Source: Caulochytrium protostelioides (taxonomy: Eukaryota > Chytridiomycota > Caulochytriomycetes > Caulochytriales > Caulochytriaceae). Taken from it: DNA of 64,000 bases. The stretch covers positions 62,001 to 126,000 of the forward strand of contig ML014141.1 in NCBI GenBank assembly GCA_003615045.1, given 5' to 3'. The notes under the pieces are model-generated. The model ran no database searches. It was given only the letters and a program-made list of their open reading frames with translations, and was not told the origin of the DNA. Made by a program: the position numbers and the translations under genes. Below are positions 52,714 through 63,226 of this stretch, one piece after another (within the stretch, counting starts at the first letter, position 1; the number at the start of each line of letters is the position of its first letter).

Positions 52714-54690
52714 AGTTCGCAGGAAAGGGCGGTGCCGGTGGGAGAGGGGGTCCGCGTGGCGTGGCGATGCGCCTGGCGACGGAGTTCGAATCGAAATGCG
52801 GCGCAGTGCAGTGCAGTCGGCTGGAGCGGCTGCGGGGGTCACGAGCGTCGCGCCAAAGCCCACGAAGGCGTCACGGAAGGCGGCGACGGTAGAAAGACCG
52901 AAGGACGCGGCGTGGCCGAGGCGAGTGAGACGATCAGACGGTGGCCGTCGCGGTAGTGGCGGTGGTGGTGGCGGTGGCAATGACGATGGCGATAGTGATG
53001 GCGATGTGGGGAGAGGTACGGGCGTCGGAGTGATGGTTGCAGGGATGTCGGAAAGACCGGACGCGGACGGGGAAGAGGACTCTTTCTCAGGAACGGTATG
53101 CAAGGCCTCTCGTGGCGCAGGGATCCTTCGCAATCGACGATCCGCCCCAGCGTTTTGGTTTGGGTCACGCACGGCACCCGAGAGCAGGCATAGGGCCCGC
53201 GGATCCACGGTCTGAAAACAGCACGCTGTGTGAATGCTATGCTGCCGTCTCCATCGAGAATCCTGGCTGGGATTCATCGCCATCCTTCATGCCCAGCCAT
53301 GCGCCGACCCTGTCGCCCCGTCATGATGGGCCGTCGTTCTTCGCCGGTTGGTCTGCCAGCGATGACCGTTATCGCGCGCGGAGGGGTTGCTTGGATGCAC
53401 GGACGTGCCTGGCTGTTCGCCGTTTTCGAGTGGCCGAGCCAGCGGCAGCGACAGCGGCGGAGGCGGAGGCGGGGAAACCGCCAAACCGAAATAGAGACAG
53501 AACGACGCTCGTGCCCGGACCGCATCGAGATCGCCGGGAAAGCACCGTCACGGACCGGGAAGTGGGCCACCGCCGTCGGCACCATCGTGCGGCGCCAGGT
53601 CCCGCGTCCGCTGTGCTTATGCTTATCCATCACAGCGCCGTGGGCGAACGGGCCGAGGTCCGACCGGTCCGACCGGTGCGGGGCATGTCAGCGCGCCTGC
53701 CGCTCGGACGAGCGCTCGGACTGGATCCCCGCCCCGACCCCGGGAAGTCCGGAGGCTGGGCAACGGGAGCCGCACGCATCGGCGCGGGTGCCGTCGGCAT
53801 CGCTCCTGATGGGCCCCGGCTCGACAGGCCGGCAGCTCCGGCGCACGTCGACAAATTCGACCCTGCGCCTGTCCGCGCCTGCCGGATGGGGACGCAGCCG
53901 CAGATGATCCCCCCGGACCCCGACCTCAACTCATTTTTATCCGCAGGTTCACGGCGACACGGCATGAGCGTCCGAACCCACCCAGGGCGCAGGCGACCTT
54001 CGCGAGATTCGGCGGCCCGGGTGGCCTCGTCCGTATCAGTGGGGCCTCGCTCCGTGGGGCCCCCGGCACGCACCACCCGCCGCTATCGCAAAGGGCTGAT
54101 TTCCTGGTACTCGCGTCGATCATGGGTTCCATGGATCGCCGCTCAAGGGACATGGACGGCGTGGACGGCGAGAACGGCAAGAGACCGCGACATGCGTCTT
54201 TTGCGCGTCGCAACCGTTAATAGTGGTCGAAGGAGTGAGGACCTTATCCCTTGACGAGGCATCGCGATGGAACCCCGTCGATACGACCACGACCCTGCCG
54301 GCATCCGAAACATGCGCTTGCCGGATGGCTTTCGGCTCTCCCGGGTTATGAGACTAAACCCACGAACGCGGCGGCATCGGCCGTGACGAGACGTCGCCAC
54401 GGTGCGCCAACGCGTGAGGCTTGATCATCCGCGAAGCGGCAGTGGCATCCCAGGACTCACAGTGAGTGGCCCGCGTAGTGCGACGGCGCCATCACAGCGA
54501 CGCGACGTCACTCGGCACCGCCTGGGTCTCCAGCCCGCGCTACAGTCGGAAAATCGATGCGGTGACAATCGAAATGCCACCTTCCGCAGCTGCTGCACAT
54601 CGCGTGTGCGTGGTGGCCGCGATGCCGTCGCCATGGCAGGCCGGCGCAAATGAACGTGTCCCATGCACGACCGCGGCCCTACCGCGCTCT

Positions 54691-54730
54691 GACTTGACCT
54701 GACTTGACCTGACTTGACCTGACTTGACCT
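54691..54730. repeat. 10-bp tandem repeat, four copies
   Basis: Four exact copies of GACTTGACCT, about 75 bp before an orphan TATA-like box. Confidence 0.97.
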
Positions 54731-55723
54731 GGCCGCCGCGCTGCGCCATCCATCCAGCCTGGGAAAGCCCTCCTGTTCTATAGATCACGAAGTGACGGCT
54801 CCTGTATATAATCTGTTCCGGCCTGGTGGGGAGCGCGCGTCGCATGCCACTCGCCACTCGGCAGGCCCAAGGGGAGAGCAACAGGGTTTCTGCCGAACGC
54901 TTCGCATCAAACCTCCGACCGGCCCAGGGACCCGCGGCATGTTGGCTGCGCAGCGCGTGCCTGTCGGGTCGGCCCATGTTCGTCTGGGTCTGTATCGCAT
55001 CGCATGATGAATCAGCAGGCCGCGATGGCGTGCGAATTGGTCCTAACGCGATACCGGTCGTGTCACCCGCACGAAAATCTAATCGTAATTATGAGCCGTC
55101 GCTTCGCAGCGACGAGCTCAGCGACAGGGGAAGGTCAAGGCGGATAAGAGAAGAAAAAAGGAAAAAAAAAGAAAGTTGCTGCGGCGAGGTGTGCTGGGTC
55201 AAACGCCTTTCGCATCGTCGCACCGTCGCTAACTGCCAGAATGCCCACGGCCCGCCATGACGTGCATGTCGGCGCCGCAGGCTTCCCATCAGTGAGGCGG
55301 TGTGAGGCGAGCCGACAAGCGGCGGCCATCCGAGGACGCGGGGGCCCCTGGCGTGGTCGCCTAGCGGCTCGATGAGCCTCCATCCTTCCCCAGCCCGCAA
55401 AAGCCGAGCCTCCAATACCCAGCACACCGCATACCGCGGCACATCCTGACCAGCGGCTGGAACCCGCCGAGACGAGCAGCCAGTCGAAAGCCGCAGCCGA
55501 TGGCGGCGGCGGTGACACACACGCTCGCGCTGGCCTCGAACTGGTTCGGGGATAGACTCACAAGCCGCCAGTCTGCGTCGCAGCCCCTCAAGGAGACGGT
55601 GGGGACGTGCCCCATCCATGCGACGTTGGACATCTCCGCACCGCGACTCCGACAGACGGGACCGCTCGAGTGCCTATCGAAGCCCTCGCCGCCGCTCATG
55701 GCTCGGTACGCATGGGAACCCGC

Positions 55724-55725
<2 letters not shown>

Positions 55726-55764
<39 letters not shown>
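55726..55764. repeat. (CTG)13 trinucleotide repeat
   Basis: About thirteen uninterrupted CTG units in apparently non-coding DNA. On the minus strand it reads CAG. Confidence 0.95.
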
Positions 55765-55769
<5 letters not shown>

Positions 55770-56118
55770 AGGCCTGGGCCTTGGAGGCGCATGCATGCAC
55801 GCGCGCCCGGTGATACGGGCGACGACGGCGGCGCGCTATCCGCTGAGCGCACAGCACTCCGCTCACAGGCCGCGGGCCGGGCGGCCCGGCGATGCGCTAG
55901 TGCGCCCGAGCCGAGGCAGGGGTCTTGGACCTGGAACCCCCCGGAAGGGCGTATGCTGCGCGAGGGCGTGCTGAGACGGCCGTCCGCGTGTCGGCCTGGG
56001 GGACATGCACCTCCGGTCGACACCACGCCGCTGCCTCCGCTTCCTCCGCTCGTTTCGCCAATTCCGTTCATGCGCGTCCGTCCGAGCATACTCGCTGGTG
56101 GATGGAGGGCATGGGGCA

Positions 56119-56126
56119 TATATAAA
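56119..56126 (+). promoter_or_regulatory. TATA-like box upstream of the 631-residue secreted protein
   Basis: TATATAAA 316 bp before the ATG at 56442. Confidence 0.5.
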
Positions 56127-56441
56127 CCGGGCGGGGAGCCCCGCCACCCGCTGAGACGGAAGGCAAGACCTATCGGGCTGCTGCTCTGGTCCCGAATGGT
56201 CTCGCTTCCCGCATCGATAGACTTGCATGCGCATGAAGAGAAACATGGATTGTCTTACCTGACGCCGTCGCTATTACGTGTCTGATTAGACTTCCATCCA
56301 CCGCCGCGCATTGGACGGATACGTGTTATCATCTCTGCCGTCGTTGCCTGTCATTTGTGACCACGTCGTCGTCAGCCTGGCAGGTTTCCGACCGCCGCGA
56401 CCGATTGACCGCCCCACCGCCTCCCCCTTGGGTCTACCGCC

Positions 56442-58337
56442 ATGTCGGGGATGATCCGCTCCGTTGACCGCCGCAGCATGCTGGTGGTCGCGGTGCTCGT
56501 GCTCGGCTCGCTGCAGGGCGTCTTCGGCGAGACCGCCTCGGATGTGTTCCGCTCGAAGCCGAGCCCCGAGCAGGTCCGCGCCGTGATGACTGAGCACGGA
56601 CTTCTCGTGGCGAGGGACCCGATGGTCGCGCAGGCCACGCAGCGCTTCGCCGAAACGCGCAAGTATACGCCCGAGCAGCTCGCGGCGCTCCACGAGATCG
56701 TGGCCGCCCCCGAGCTCAGCCAGCGCCTCGCCAGCGAGTGGGGCGTCGTCTGCCAGGACTCCTTCGGCGAGGGCATGCACTACACAGACATGCTCCAGCC
56801 CTCGATCAACCAGGCGTTCCACGAGCGCGTGGAGACCAGCCTGCGCGTCGCAGCCCGTGACCATCTGCGCACCGCCATGGCCAGCCACCCGGCGTTCCAG
56901 ACGTCCGCTGCCGATGGCAACCGCCAGGCCTCGCCCCTCGCGTCCGCCGCCGCCGCGCAGCACCTCGTGCATTCCATTTCGCTCGCGATGGTGTCCCACG
57001 CCCGGCCGAGCACGCCGGTGACGTTCAGCGACATTCAGGACCTGGCTGCGCAGCTTGGCCAGGCGCCGGCCACCACGCGCACCACGGCCGCCGCCGCCGC
57101 GGCCCTGGGCCCCGCCCAGCCGCCTAGCCGGCGTCACCGTCTGCGGCGTCGTGATATCACGGACCCAGTTGGCTACGTCCAAGCGCTCTTCGCGAAAACC
57201 GAAGACCGCCCCCTGCGCCGGTTGGACCGCGTGCTCCCCCAGGCGACCCAGAAGGATCTGCCGAGCATGCGCCAGCGCTTCTTGGAGGATCTCGGGAAGG
57301 CGACGGATCAGCAGCTCTCGCAGGTCGCTACGGAGATGAAGCAGGCGGTGGCGCAGAAGACGCCGGCGCACATGCCGGCGTTTGATGATCTCTTCAACAC
57401 GGTGGAGCACGTGCGGCCGTTGCTGCCGAACGTGGCCAGGTCGGAAACCCCGGAGGCCGAGGTCATCAAGAAACTGCAGGCCATGCGCCGCACCCAGCTG
57501 ATCAACATGATGGCGACAGACGGCGATGTGAAGAACACCCTGCAGAATATGGCGAAAACCCACCCGCCGGTGAAGGACATCGCTTTCTTTGCGGAACAGC
57601 ATACCATTGGCAACACGATCAAGCAGTTCGTGAACCAACACGAGGCGCTTAAGAATCAGGTCAAGAAGTTCGATAAGCTCGAGAAGAATACCCTTGAGTT
57701 TAAGCAGGAGTTCTTGAAGGAGCATGAGCAGTTGAAGTCCCTCACCCCAAAGTCGACGATGAACGAAGACTTCAAATTGTTTGCCGACAATTTTGCCGCG
57801 GAATACCGGCTGCTGGAGCCGGAGATGAAGGCGACCCTCCTGCAGAAATACGGTGAGGCGGGCAACCTGAAGAAGCCGTTCTCGGAATGGCTGTTCACGG
57901 ACGACGCCAAGAATATCTGGCAGAAGCGTCCCGACTGGCCGATCAAGGAGTCGTTGTCGAAAGAGGCCATTGCCTCCCACGCAGGCATGAGTAGCGCACT
58001 GGACGAATGGCTCCTGATCGGGGCGCAACAAGCCGAGCACAACTGGCCGACCGTATGGGCCGGGCATATCCGCGAGCTGCAGTCCGAGATGGCCGGCCTC
58101 TCGCAGGACCTGCATGTTCTGTACAGCACGGCCGAAAAGACGTCCACCCTTGAGTTTGTGCAGAAGGTGGCCGGCGCCGAGCTCACGGACGTTGCGCTGG
58201 TCGAGCGGCCCGCTATCGTCAAGGCCGGATGGAACAAGCTCTACGTGTTCGGTGCTGGTATTGCGATTATCATGATCATTATTGCCTGCATGTTCCTGAT
58301 GTCCCCGTCCAGCAGCACCAGCAGCAAGCCGCGCTAA
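56442..58337 (+). CDS. Secreted single-pass membrane protein of unknown family
   Basis: 631 residues, single exon. A signal peptide (MLVVAVLVLGSLQGVFG, ending about residue 29) starts the chain. The N-terminal half is helical, with an Ala-rich patch, and ends in a basic cluster SRRHRLRRRD (229-238) that looks like a kexin/furin-type processing site. The C-terminal half is almost wholly alpha-helical with charged heptad-like stretches (for example FKQEFLKEHEQLKSL, about 425-440) and EYRLLEPEMKATLLQKYGE. One transmembrane helix (FGAGIAIIMIIIACMFLM, about 605-622) leaves a short Ser/Lys tail inside. Only two Cys occur, one before the site and one in the helix. The 3' half uses more A- and T-ending codons and more AAG/GAG than neighbours. 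I recognise no domain. A surface or endomembrane protein that is cut into two helical parts is the reasonable reading. Confidence 0.82.
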   Translation: MSGMIRSVDRRSMLVVAVLVLGSLQGVFGETASDVFRSKPSPEQVRAVMTEHGLLVARDPMVAQATQRFAETRKYTPEQLAALHEIVAAPELSQRLASEWGVVCQDSFGEGMHYTDMLQPSINQAFHERVETSLRVAARDHLRTAMASHPAFQTSAADGNRQASPLASAAAAQHLVHSISLAMVSHARPSTPVTFSDIQDLAAQLGQAPATTRTTAAAAAALGPAQPPSRRHRLRRRDITDPVGYVQALFAKTEDRPLRRLDRVLPQATQKDLPSMRQRFLEDLGKATDQQLSQVATEMKQAVAQKTPAHMPAFDDLFNTVEHVRPLLPNVARSETPEAEVIKKLQAMRRTQLINMMATDGDVKNTLQNMAKTHPPVKDIAFFAEQHTIGNTIKQFVNQHEALKNQVKKFDKLEKNTLEFKQEFLKEHEQLKSLTPKSTMNEDFKLFADNFAAEYRLLEPEMKATLLQKYGEAGNLKKPFSEWLFTDDAKNIWQKRPDWPIKESLSKEAIASHAGMSSALDEWLLIGAQQAEHNWPTVWAGHIRELQSEMAGLSQDLHVLYSTAEKTSTLEFVQKVAGAELTDVALVERPAIVKAGWNKLYVFGAGIAIIMIIIACMFLMSPSSSTSSKPR

Positions 58338-58696
58338 ACTGCTTCTCTATTTTCCATATACATTGATCTACATTTCCATATACATTGATCGGATGCGATG
58401 CGATGCGATGCGATTCGCCGCTGGGGTTGTCCGGCGCACACGGGATCCGAACCCATCAGATCGGGATGGAGGGCGCGTGCGTTCGCTGCTCTGCGGTGCG
58501 GCATGTCCCGCATCAACCTCCCTCGAACACAGAGGTCCACGTTTTTCGCTCCCAAACTCCCAAACGCGAATGATGAAGAGAATATAAAACAAAGCGTTAA
58601 ACATTCGACCTAGGGCCGCAGATGCCGAGAAAACAGTGCGCAGCACAAGCAGAAGCACCAAACGGACGGCGCTGCCCCACGAGGAAAGCAGTCCCA
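58338..58696. other. Convergent spacer with short direct repeats
   Basis: Between the stops of two facing genes. It has an 18-bp direct repeat, TTTCCATATACATTGATC, at 58351-58368 and 58373-58390, immediately followed by four GATGC pentamers. AT-rich compared with surroundings; no gene seen. Confidence 0.7.
58351..58390. repeat. 18-bp direct repeat, two copies 22 bp apart
   Basis: Two exact copies of TTTCCATATACATTGATC just after the stop of the 631-residue protein gene. Confidence 0.95.
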
Positions 58697-61600
58697 TTAC
58701 CACAGACAGAAGACCGGCTTCTGGACTGTGGATGGCGTGCCGCGGGCGGTGGGCGTCAGGCAGTGGGCGCGGTCGGCCGTGGCCATCGCCGACCCACAAG
58801 CGGCAGCTTCTGATGCCACAGGTGTTGTCGTTGTTGTGGTCGTCATGGTCACCGTTGTCGGCGGAGCTGGCGGCGTGGCTGCGCCATCCGCAGCCGGCGG
58901 CACGGCTGCGGATTCCGACAGGCATAGGGCCATCATCGGGACCGTGAGATCGGAGGACGAGGCCGCGTCCCATGTCACGGGCATCCCGTCCATCGGACGA
59001 CACACGGGTGCCGGAGCGGGCGCCGGGGCGGACGGGACTGGTGCCAGGAGTGAGCCCGATGCCGACGGCGGGTGGGCGACACAAGCCGAATCACCGGCAA
59101 CGGCACCGGCATCAGCACCCGCGCCGGCATCGGCACCCGCGCCGGCGGCGACATGATCGCACGCGGCGTGGTCGGCGGCGGCGTGGCCGCGGCACGGTTC
59201 GGCATCCGATTCGGAGTCTGAATCCGAGGCGTTCGCCAGGGCGGACAGACTCAGAAGCGACGTGACGCGACGCGGTCGCGCCAGCCCGCGTCCGTCGCGC
59301 GGCGCGGTTCCCACCGTCACGGCCGAGGCCGAGCGGACGAGACCACCACCACTGCCGCCGCCACTGCTTCTGTCGCTCGTAGGAAGCGGTGTTTTGATGC
59401 GCCGACCGGCCGACACCTGGGCGGGCCGATGAGCCGTCGATGGCGACATCACGGGTGAGGCGGACGGCGACGCGGAGGGCGACGCGGATGGCGACGCGGA
59501 CGGCGGCAACATGACGGGGCGCGGACACCGCTTCTTGCGGGTCTTACTGTGGCGCCGCGGAATGAGATCGCCGTGAGCGTCCACCAGCGGCACGGGGCTC
59601 GGCTGGGCGGCATGCAGCGCGCCATGGCGCCGCCCCGCGCCGCCAAGGCCCATGCCCATCGCGCCAAGGGACGGCACCGCAACGAGCTGAGCGGCAGCGG
59701 GCGCGACCGCGGGTGAAGGCATGCACGTCGCCAACGTCAACGTATAGTTGGCGCCCCCATGGTTGTCCCAGAAGACCCGCGCATCACCGACGGTATAGCG
59801 GATGGCCAACGAGACGGTGCGGTGGGTGCCCAGATCAACGACGCGGTCCAGCGCTTCGAGGGGCAGGTCCACCGTGAAGCGGTCATACTGGCCGATCAGG
59901 GATGCGGACCACGTCGCGGCCTGCTCCCGCGCACCGGAGGCCCACCCGTCAGTGGTGTACGTGATCGTCACGTGCTTCTCGAACGCGAGGTTCGAGACCA
60001 GCACCGTCAGCCGCAAGTGCACTTTCAACGGCGGCGGCGGCGGCCCGGCCGATGCGGCATCGGACGCCGCCGCCGCCAGCACGAGCTGCGCGCTTTCCAG
60101 CGCCACACAATGGCGGTACAGCGTGTTGCTGACCGCCGGGTGGCGTCGCGGCGGTGGTGCCACGGCAGAGGCGGGTGAACCCGGGGAAGTCGATGAGACG
60201 CTAGCGCCTACGCTGGCGCCCATGCCAACACCGGGACCGCCACCGACCCCTGCGCCCGCGCTGAGGCCAGCGCCCGCCAGCGACGCGGAGCCCGGCATAG
60301 TCGTGGGGGCGCCGGCCGCCCCGCCATCGAGGGACGGCACGAGCAACGGTGAGAGCGAGGGGGCGGCGGCGGCCGCCGAGGCTTCCAGCGGCCGGACCAG
60401 ATACGGGCAGTCCGAGTGGACGATGCGCCATGCGAAGCGCGCGCCGGGGACACGAACGGGCCGCGCGATCATCTTCATGTCGTGCATCGCGTCGGTGCTC
60501 GCCGCCACGACGCCGCTCAGCCCGGCGCGATCGCGGTCGGCGCCAGCGCTTGCAGCTAGGGGCGACGGCGGGCCACCGCCCCGGCCGGCGCCCATGCCGA
60601 GACCGGCGACGGGCGCCAACGCCAGCGGCGGCAACGGCATTGTCTTGGCCGACAATACGGCGGCGCGACCATTCGGCACCTGCAGCGCGTGCGTGCTCCC
60701 CGCGCGCGATGGGATGTGACCGGACGCGCCGTTCGGGTAGCCATGTGCGGTACTCGAGGCAAGGACCCGCCTGGACGGCGAGAGGACTTCCTTGCACGGA
60801 CTCTTCGTCACAGGCCTTCCGACGTGACCGGTCACAGATGTCATCGCGCTCGCGGAGACGGCGTCGTCGGCGCCGACGGCGGCGGTGGCCAGGGTTTCAC
60901 TCGACCGGGTACCCGAACCGCCAGCCGCGCCGCTGCCGACGAGCGAGACGGCGCTGCGGTGACACGGAGCATCGGCCAAGCTGGCAGCCGGTCGTGGGAA
61001 ACTTGCACCTGCAGTCGTTGGAGACGGCGGTACGGTGGCCACGGTGGACAGCGCCAGCCCCGACGACATCGGCGCGGAGGCGGGCATGGCCGTCGCCGCC
61101 GTCGCCGCCAGCGTGCCATGGGCGAGCATCACCGCGTCAAAGCTGTAATCGCCCCACGGCCGGTGTGACGGCGACGACCCGGGCCGGAGCAGCGCGTCGG
61201 GCGGCAACGGCGCCTGTAGCGGGGCTTTGCCGGGCTCGCCGCTCGAACCCGCGGCGCCTGCGCCGCGCATCCCGCCGTGCCGACCCCAGCTGCCTGGGCC
61301 GCATCCATGCGGGTCGGCGGCGCCGTAGCCGTATCCGCCACCGGCGACATCCTCGTCGCTGGGGCCATAGCCGTAGCTGAACGATGCGTGGTCGGCGCCG
61401 GCGTCGCGCCCGTAGAGGGCATCGAGCGACAGGGCGTGCGCGCGGCCTCGGCCCTGGCCGTCGCTTTCGCTGTACCCGTAGCCGTAGCCATACCCCGACC
61501 CATGGCCGTAACCAAGAGCATGGCCAGCGGCCGGGGCGTGGGTGGCGCCCGGCGCATAGCCGACGTCGACGCGGTTGTAGCGCACGGCATCATGGATCTC

Positions 61601-63226
61601 CACGGGCGAGTCGTTGCGCGCAAAAAGGCAAACGCGGTCGATCGTCGAGTTAAAGGACACCGAGCGACGGCCGAGCTGGGGCCGCGTGAGACCGGTGCGG
61701 ACGGCGCCGGGGGAGAAGGCGGTGCTGTCGCGGCCGGACGCCACGGCGGCCGGCCGCGGCGTCAGCGGGCCGTCCGGAGGCGAATCGGCTGCGCCGCTGT
61801 TGGTGGTGCTGCCAGCGACCGGCGCCAACACGAGCGCGGCATCGCTAAAGACATCAGCCCCGGCGGTCGGCGACGATGCCGCGACAGAGTCCTGCGGCGT
61901 CGCCGGCGGCGTGTGCTGATCGCCCGGATGCGCGCTCGCCGGCATGGCGGTTGCCGTCGCTGCCACCGCCGCCACCGCCGGCGACGACGCCGACGCGGGT
62001 GCCGGGAACGACATCCCGTCCAGCGGCGAGATCGTGCGTGCCGTGTTGGGGCTCTTCAGGATCGGCTTGACCATGGGGTGCGCGTGGTGGTGGTGGCGCA
62101 TGGGATGCATGATCTGGAGGGGCGGCGGCACGGGCCGCGCGGGCCGCGTGCCGCCGACCACGGAGGATGTCGTCGCGCGGCGTGGCCGCAGCATCGGCGG
62201 CGGTCCCAGGGCCGCCGCCGCGGGGGCGGGCGGCCACGCGCCCGTCAGGAACGCCGCGGCGGGCTCGTCTTCGTCCTGCGACGAGACGGTGTGGTACCGC
62301 TCGTCGTCGCTGGCCTCGTGGTCCAGCGAGCCGCGCGCGCCGCCGAGCGCCGGGATCGGCGCGGCATCGAGGCCGGTCATGCCGGCGCGCGCCGCAGCGC
62401 GGAAGATGCCGGACGGCAGCGCAAACGCGGCGCCGCTCGGGCTGTGGCCGTGGGCGGTCGTGAGGGTGGGGCCCGCGGCCATCGCGGCGCTCGTCGCAGG
62501 GCGCCGCAGCGCGGCCGGCGTCGGCGACGTCGGCGATTTACGGAGCGGCGGACGTCCTGCCGCGGCCGAGGGCGACGGCGACGGCGACGGCACCGCGTGC
62601 TGGCCGGGCGGCGGCGCGTGCCGCGGCGGCGTAGTCCATGCCGGACGGTGGCCGTGAGGGTGACCGCCGTGGCGCAAGGGACTGCCGGCGGCGGGTCGCG
62701 GCGCACGCGCGCTCACGCCAGCGCGGCGGGCAAAACCGTCGTCCTCGTCATCGCCGTCGTCCTCGCTGCTGCTGCTACTGTCGAGCGAGGACCGCCGGGG
62801 ACCGTGCGCGGAGGACGGCGCGTGCGCGGGGACCGGCGGGGGGGCGCGGCGGCCGCGGCGTGCGCGGTCGCTGTCGCCGCCCACGTTGAAGCAGACGGCG
62901 TGCTCGTGCGCATGGTACATCGTCGGCGGCGTCGATGGCGACGGCAACGGCGCCGACGCCGACGCCGACGCTTCAGCAGCCGCCGCCGTCACGGACGAGG
63001 GGGTTGCGGTACCGTGGTGCGGGGCGACGCGCGCGTGGGCCGCCGCCATCGATCGTTTCTTTATGTCGTGGAGACGGTAAGCGGCAGCGGCGTGAGCGGG
63101 CGAGGCGGTCGCCGTGGCCGCGGCCGGCGGTCGAGGTGCGAAGCAGGCGTCAGAGGCGCCGCGCGCGGGCAGCAGAGCGCTACCAAAACCGTCCCACGGC
63201 GCGCTGGTGGTATGGGAGGGCGACAT
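58697..63226 (-). CDS. Glycogen-targeting regulatory subunit of protein phosphatase 1 (CBM21)
   Basis: 1509 residues from the ATG at 63226; the frame is open 48 more codons upstream without an ATG. A PP1-docking RVxF-type motif is RRSVSFNSTIDRVCLF (about residue 525). The CBM21 domain lies at about 1030-1165: VALESAQLVL, then LVSNLAFEKHVTITYTTDGW, then DRFTVDLPLE, then AIRYTVGDARVFWDNHGGANY. The last element is the family hallmark that binds glycogen. This order (docking motif, then CBM21) is that of yeast Gac1/Pig1 and animal PPP1R3 proteins, which bring PP1 to glycogen to activate glycogen synthase. The protein is about twice as long as Gac1. The extra length is Ala/Pro/Gly/Ser-rich and includes a Gly-Tyr repeat (GHGSGYGYGYGYSE, about 560-580). 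A TATA-like box lies 133 bp upstream. Confidence 0.9.
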   Translation of the reverse strand: MSPSHTTSAPWDGFGSALLPARGASDACFAPRPPAAATATASPAHAAAAYRLHDIKKRSMAAAHARVAPHHGTATPSSVTAAAAEASASASAPLPSPSTPPTMYHAHEHAVCFNVGGDSDRARRGRRAPPPVPAHAPSSAHGPRRSSLDSSSSSEDDGDDEDDGFARRAGVSARAPRPAAGSPLRHGGHPHGHRPAWTTPPRHAPPPGQHAVPSPSPSPSAAAGRPPLRKSPTSPTPAALRRPATSAAMAAGPTLTTAHGHSPSGAAFALPSGIFRAAARAGMTGLDAAPIPALGGARGSLDHEASDDERYHTVSSQDEDEPAAAFLTGAWPPAPAAAALGPPPMLRPRRATTSSVVGGTRPARPVPPPLQIMHPMRHHHHAHPMVKPILKSPNTARTISPLDGMSFPAPASASSPAVAAVAATATAMPASAHPGDQHTPPATPQDSVAASSPTAGADVFSDAALVLAPVAGSTTNSGAADSPPDGPLTPRPAAVASGRDSTAFSPGAVRTGLTRPQLGRRSVSFNSTIDRVCLFARNDSPVEIHDAVRYNRVDVGYAPGATHAPAAGHALGYGHGSGYGYGYGYSESDGQGRGRAHALSLDALYGRDAGADHASFSYGYGPSDEDVAGGGYGYGAADPHGCGPGSWGRHGGMRGAGAAGSSGEPGKAPLQAPLPPDALLRPGSSPSHRPWGDYSFDAVMLAHGTLAATAATAMPASAPMSSGLALSTVATVPPSPTTAGASFPRPAASLADAPCHRSAVSLVGSGAAGGSGTRSSETLATAAVGADDAVSASAMTSVTGHVGRPVTKSPCKEVLSPSRRVLASSTAHGYPNGASGHIPSRAGSTHALQVPNGRAAVLSAKTMPLPPLALAPVAGLGMGAGRGGGPPSPLAASAGADRDRAGLSGVVAASTDAMHDMKMIARPVRVPGARFAWRIVHSDCPYLVRPLEASAAAAAPSLSPLLVPSLDGGAAGAPTTMPGSASLAGAGLSAGAGVGGGPGVGMGASVGASVSSTSPGSPASAVAPPPRRHPAVSNTLYRHCVALESAQLVLAAAASDAASAGPPPPPLKVHLRLTVLVSNLAFEKHVTITYTTDGWASGAREQAATWSASLIGQYDRFTVDLPLEALDRVVDLGTHRTVSLAIRYTVGDARVFWDNHGGANYTLTLATCMPSPAVAPAAAQLVAVPSLGAMGMGLGGAGRRHGALHAAQPSPVPLVDAHGDLIPRRHSKTRKKRCPRPVMLPPSASPSASPSASPSASPVMSPSTAHRPAQVSAGRRIKTPLPTSDRSSGGGSGGGLVRSASAVTVGTAPRDGRGLARPRRVTSLLSLSALANASDSDSESDAEPCRGHAAADHAACDHVAAGAGADAGAGADAGAVAGDSACVAHPPSASGSLLAPVPSAPAPAPAPVCRPMDGMPVTWDAASSSDLTVPMMALCLSESAAVPPAADGAATPPAPPTTVTMTTTTTTTPVASEAAACGSAMATADRAHCLTPTARGTPSTVQKPVFCLW

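Larger units (their letters stand above)
52302..56441. other. 4.1-kb divergent region, the longest gap in the window
   Basis: No gene recognised. It contains three simple repeats (52662, 54691 and 55726), an orphan TATATAAT at 54805-54812 and another TATA-like box near the next gene. A plus-strand frame of 405 codons (53037-54254) and facing frames around 55400-56280 are open, but they lack the G/C third-position bias and show no family motif. Confidence 0.55.

Noticed and set aside
53037-54254. Open frame of 405 codons on the plus strand
   Set aside because: Many codons end in A or T, unlike the real genes here, and the translation is a string of Arg/Pro/Gly without any motif. GC-rich DNA gives such frames by chance.
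58430-58460. TTCGGAT loop resembling a tRNA T-arm on the minus strand
   Set aside because: The base at the invariant A58 position is G and no matching anticodon or acceptor stem is present.
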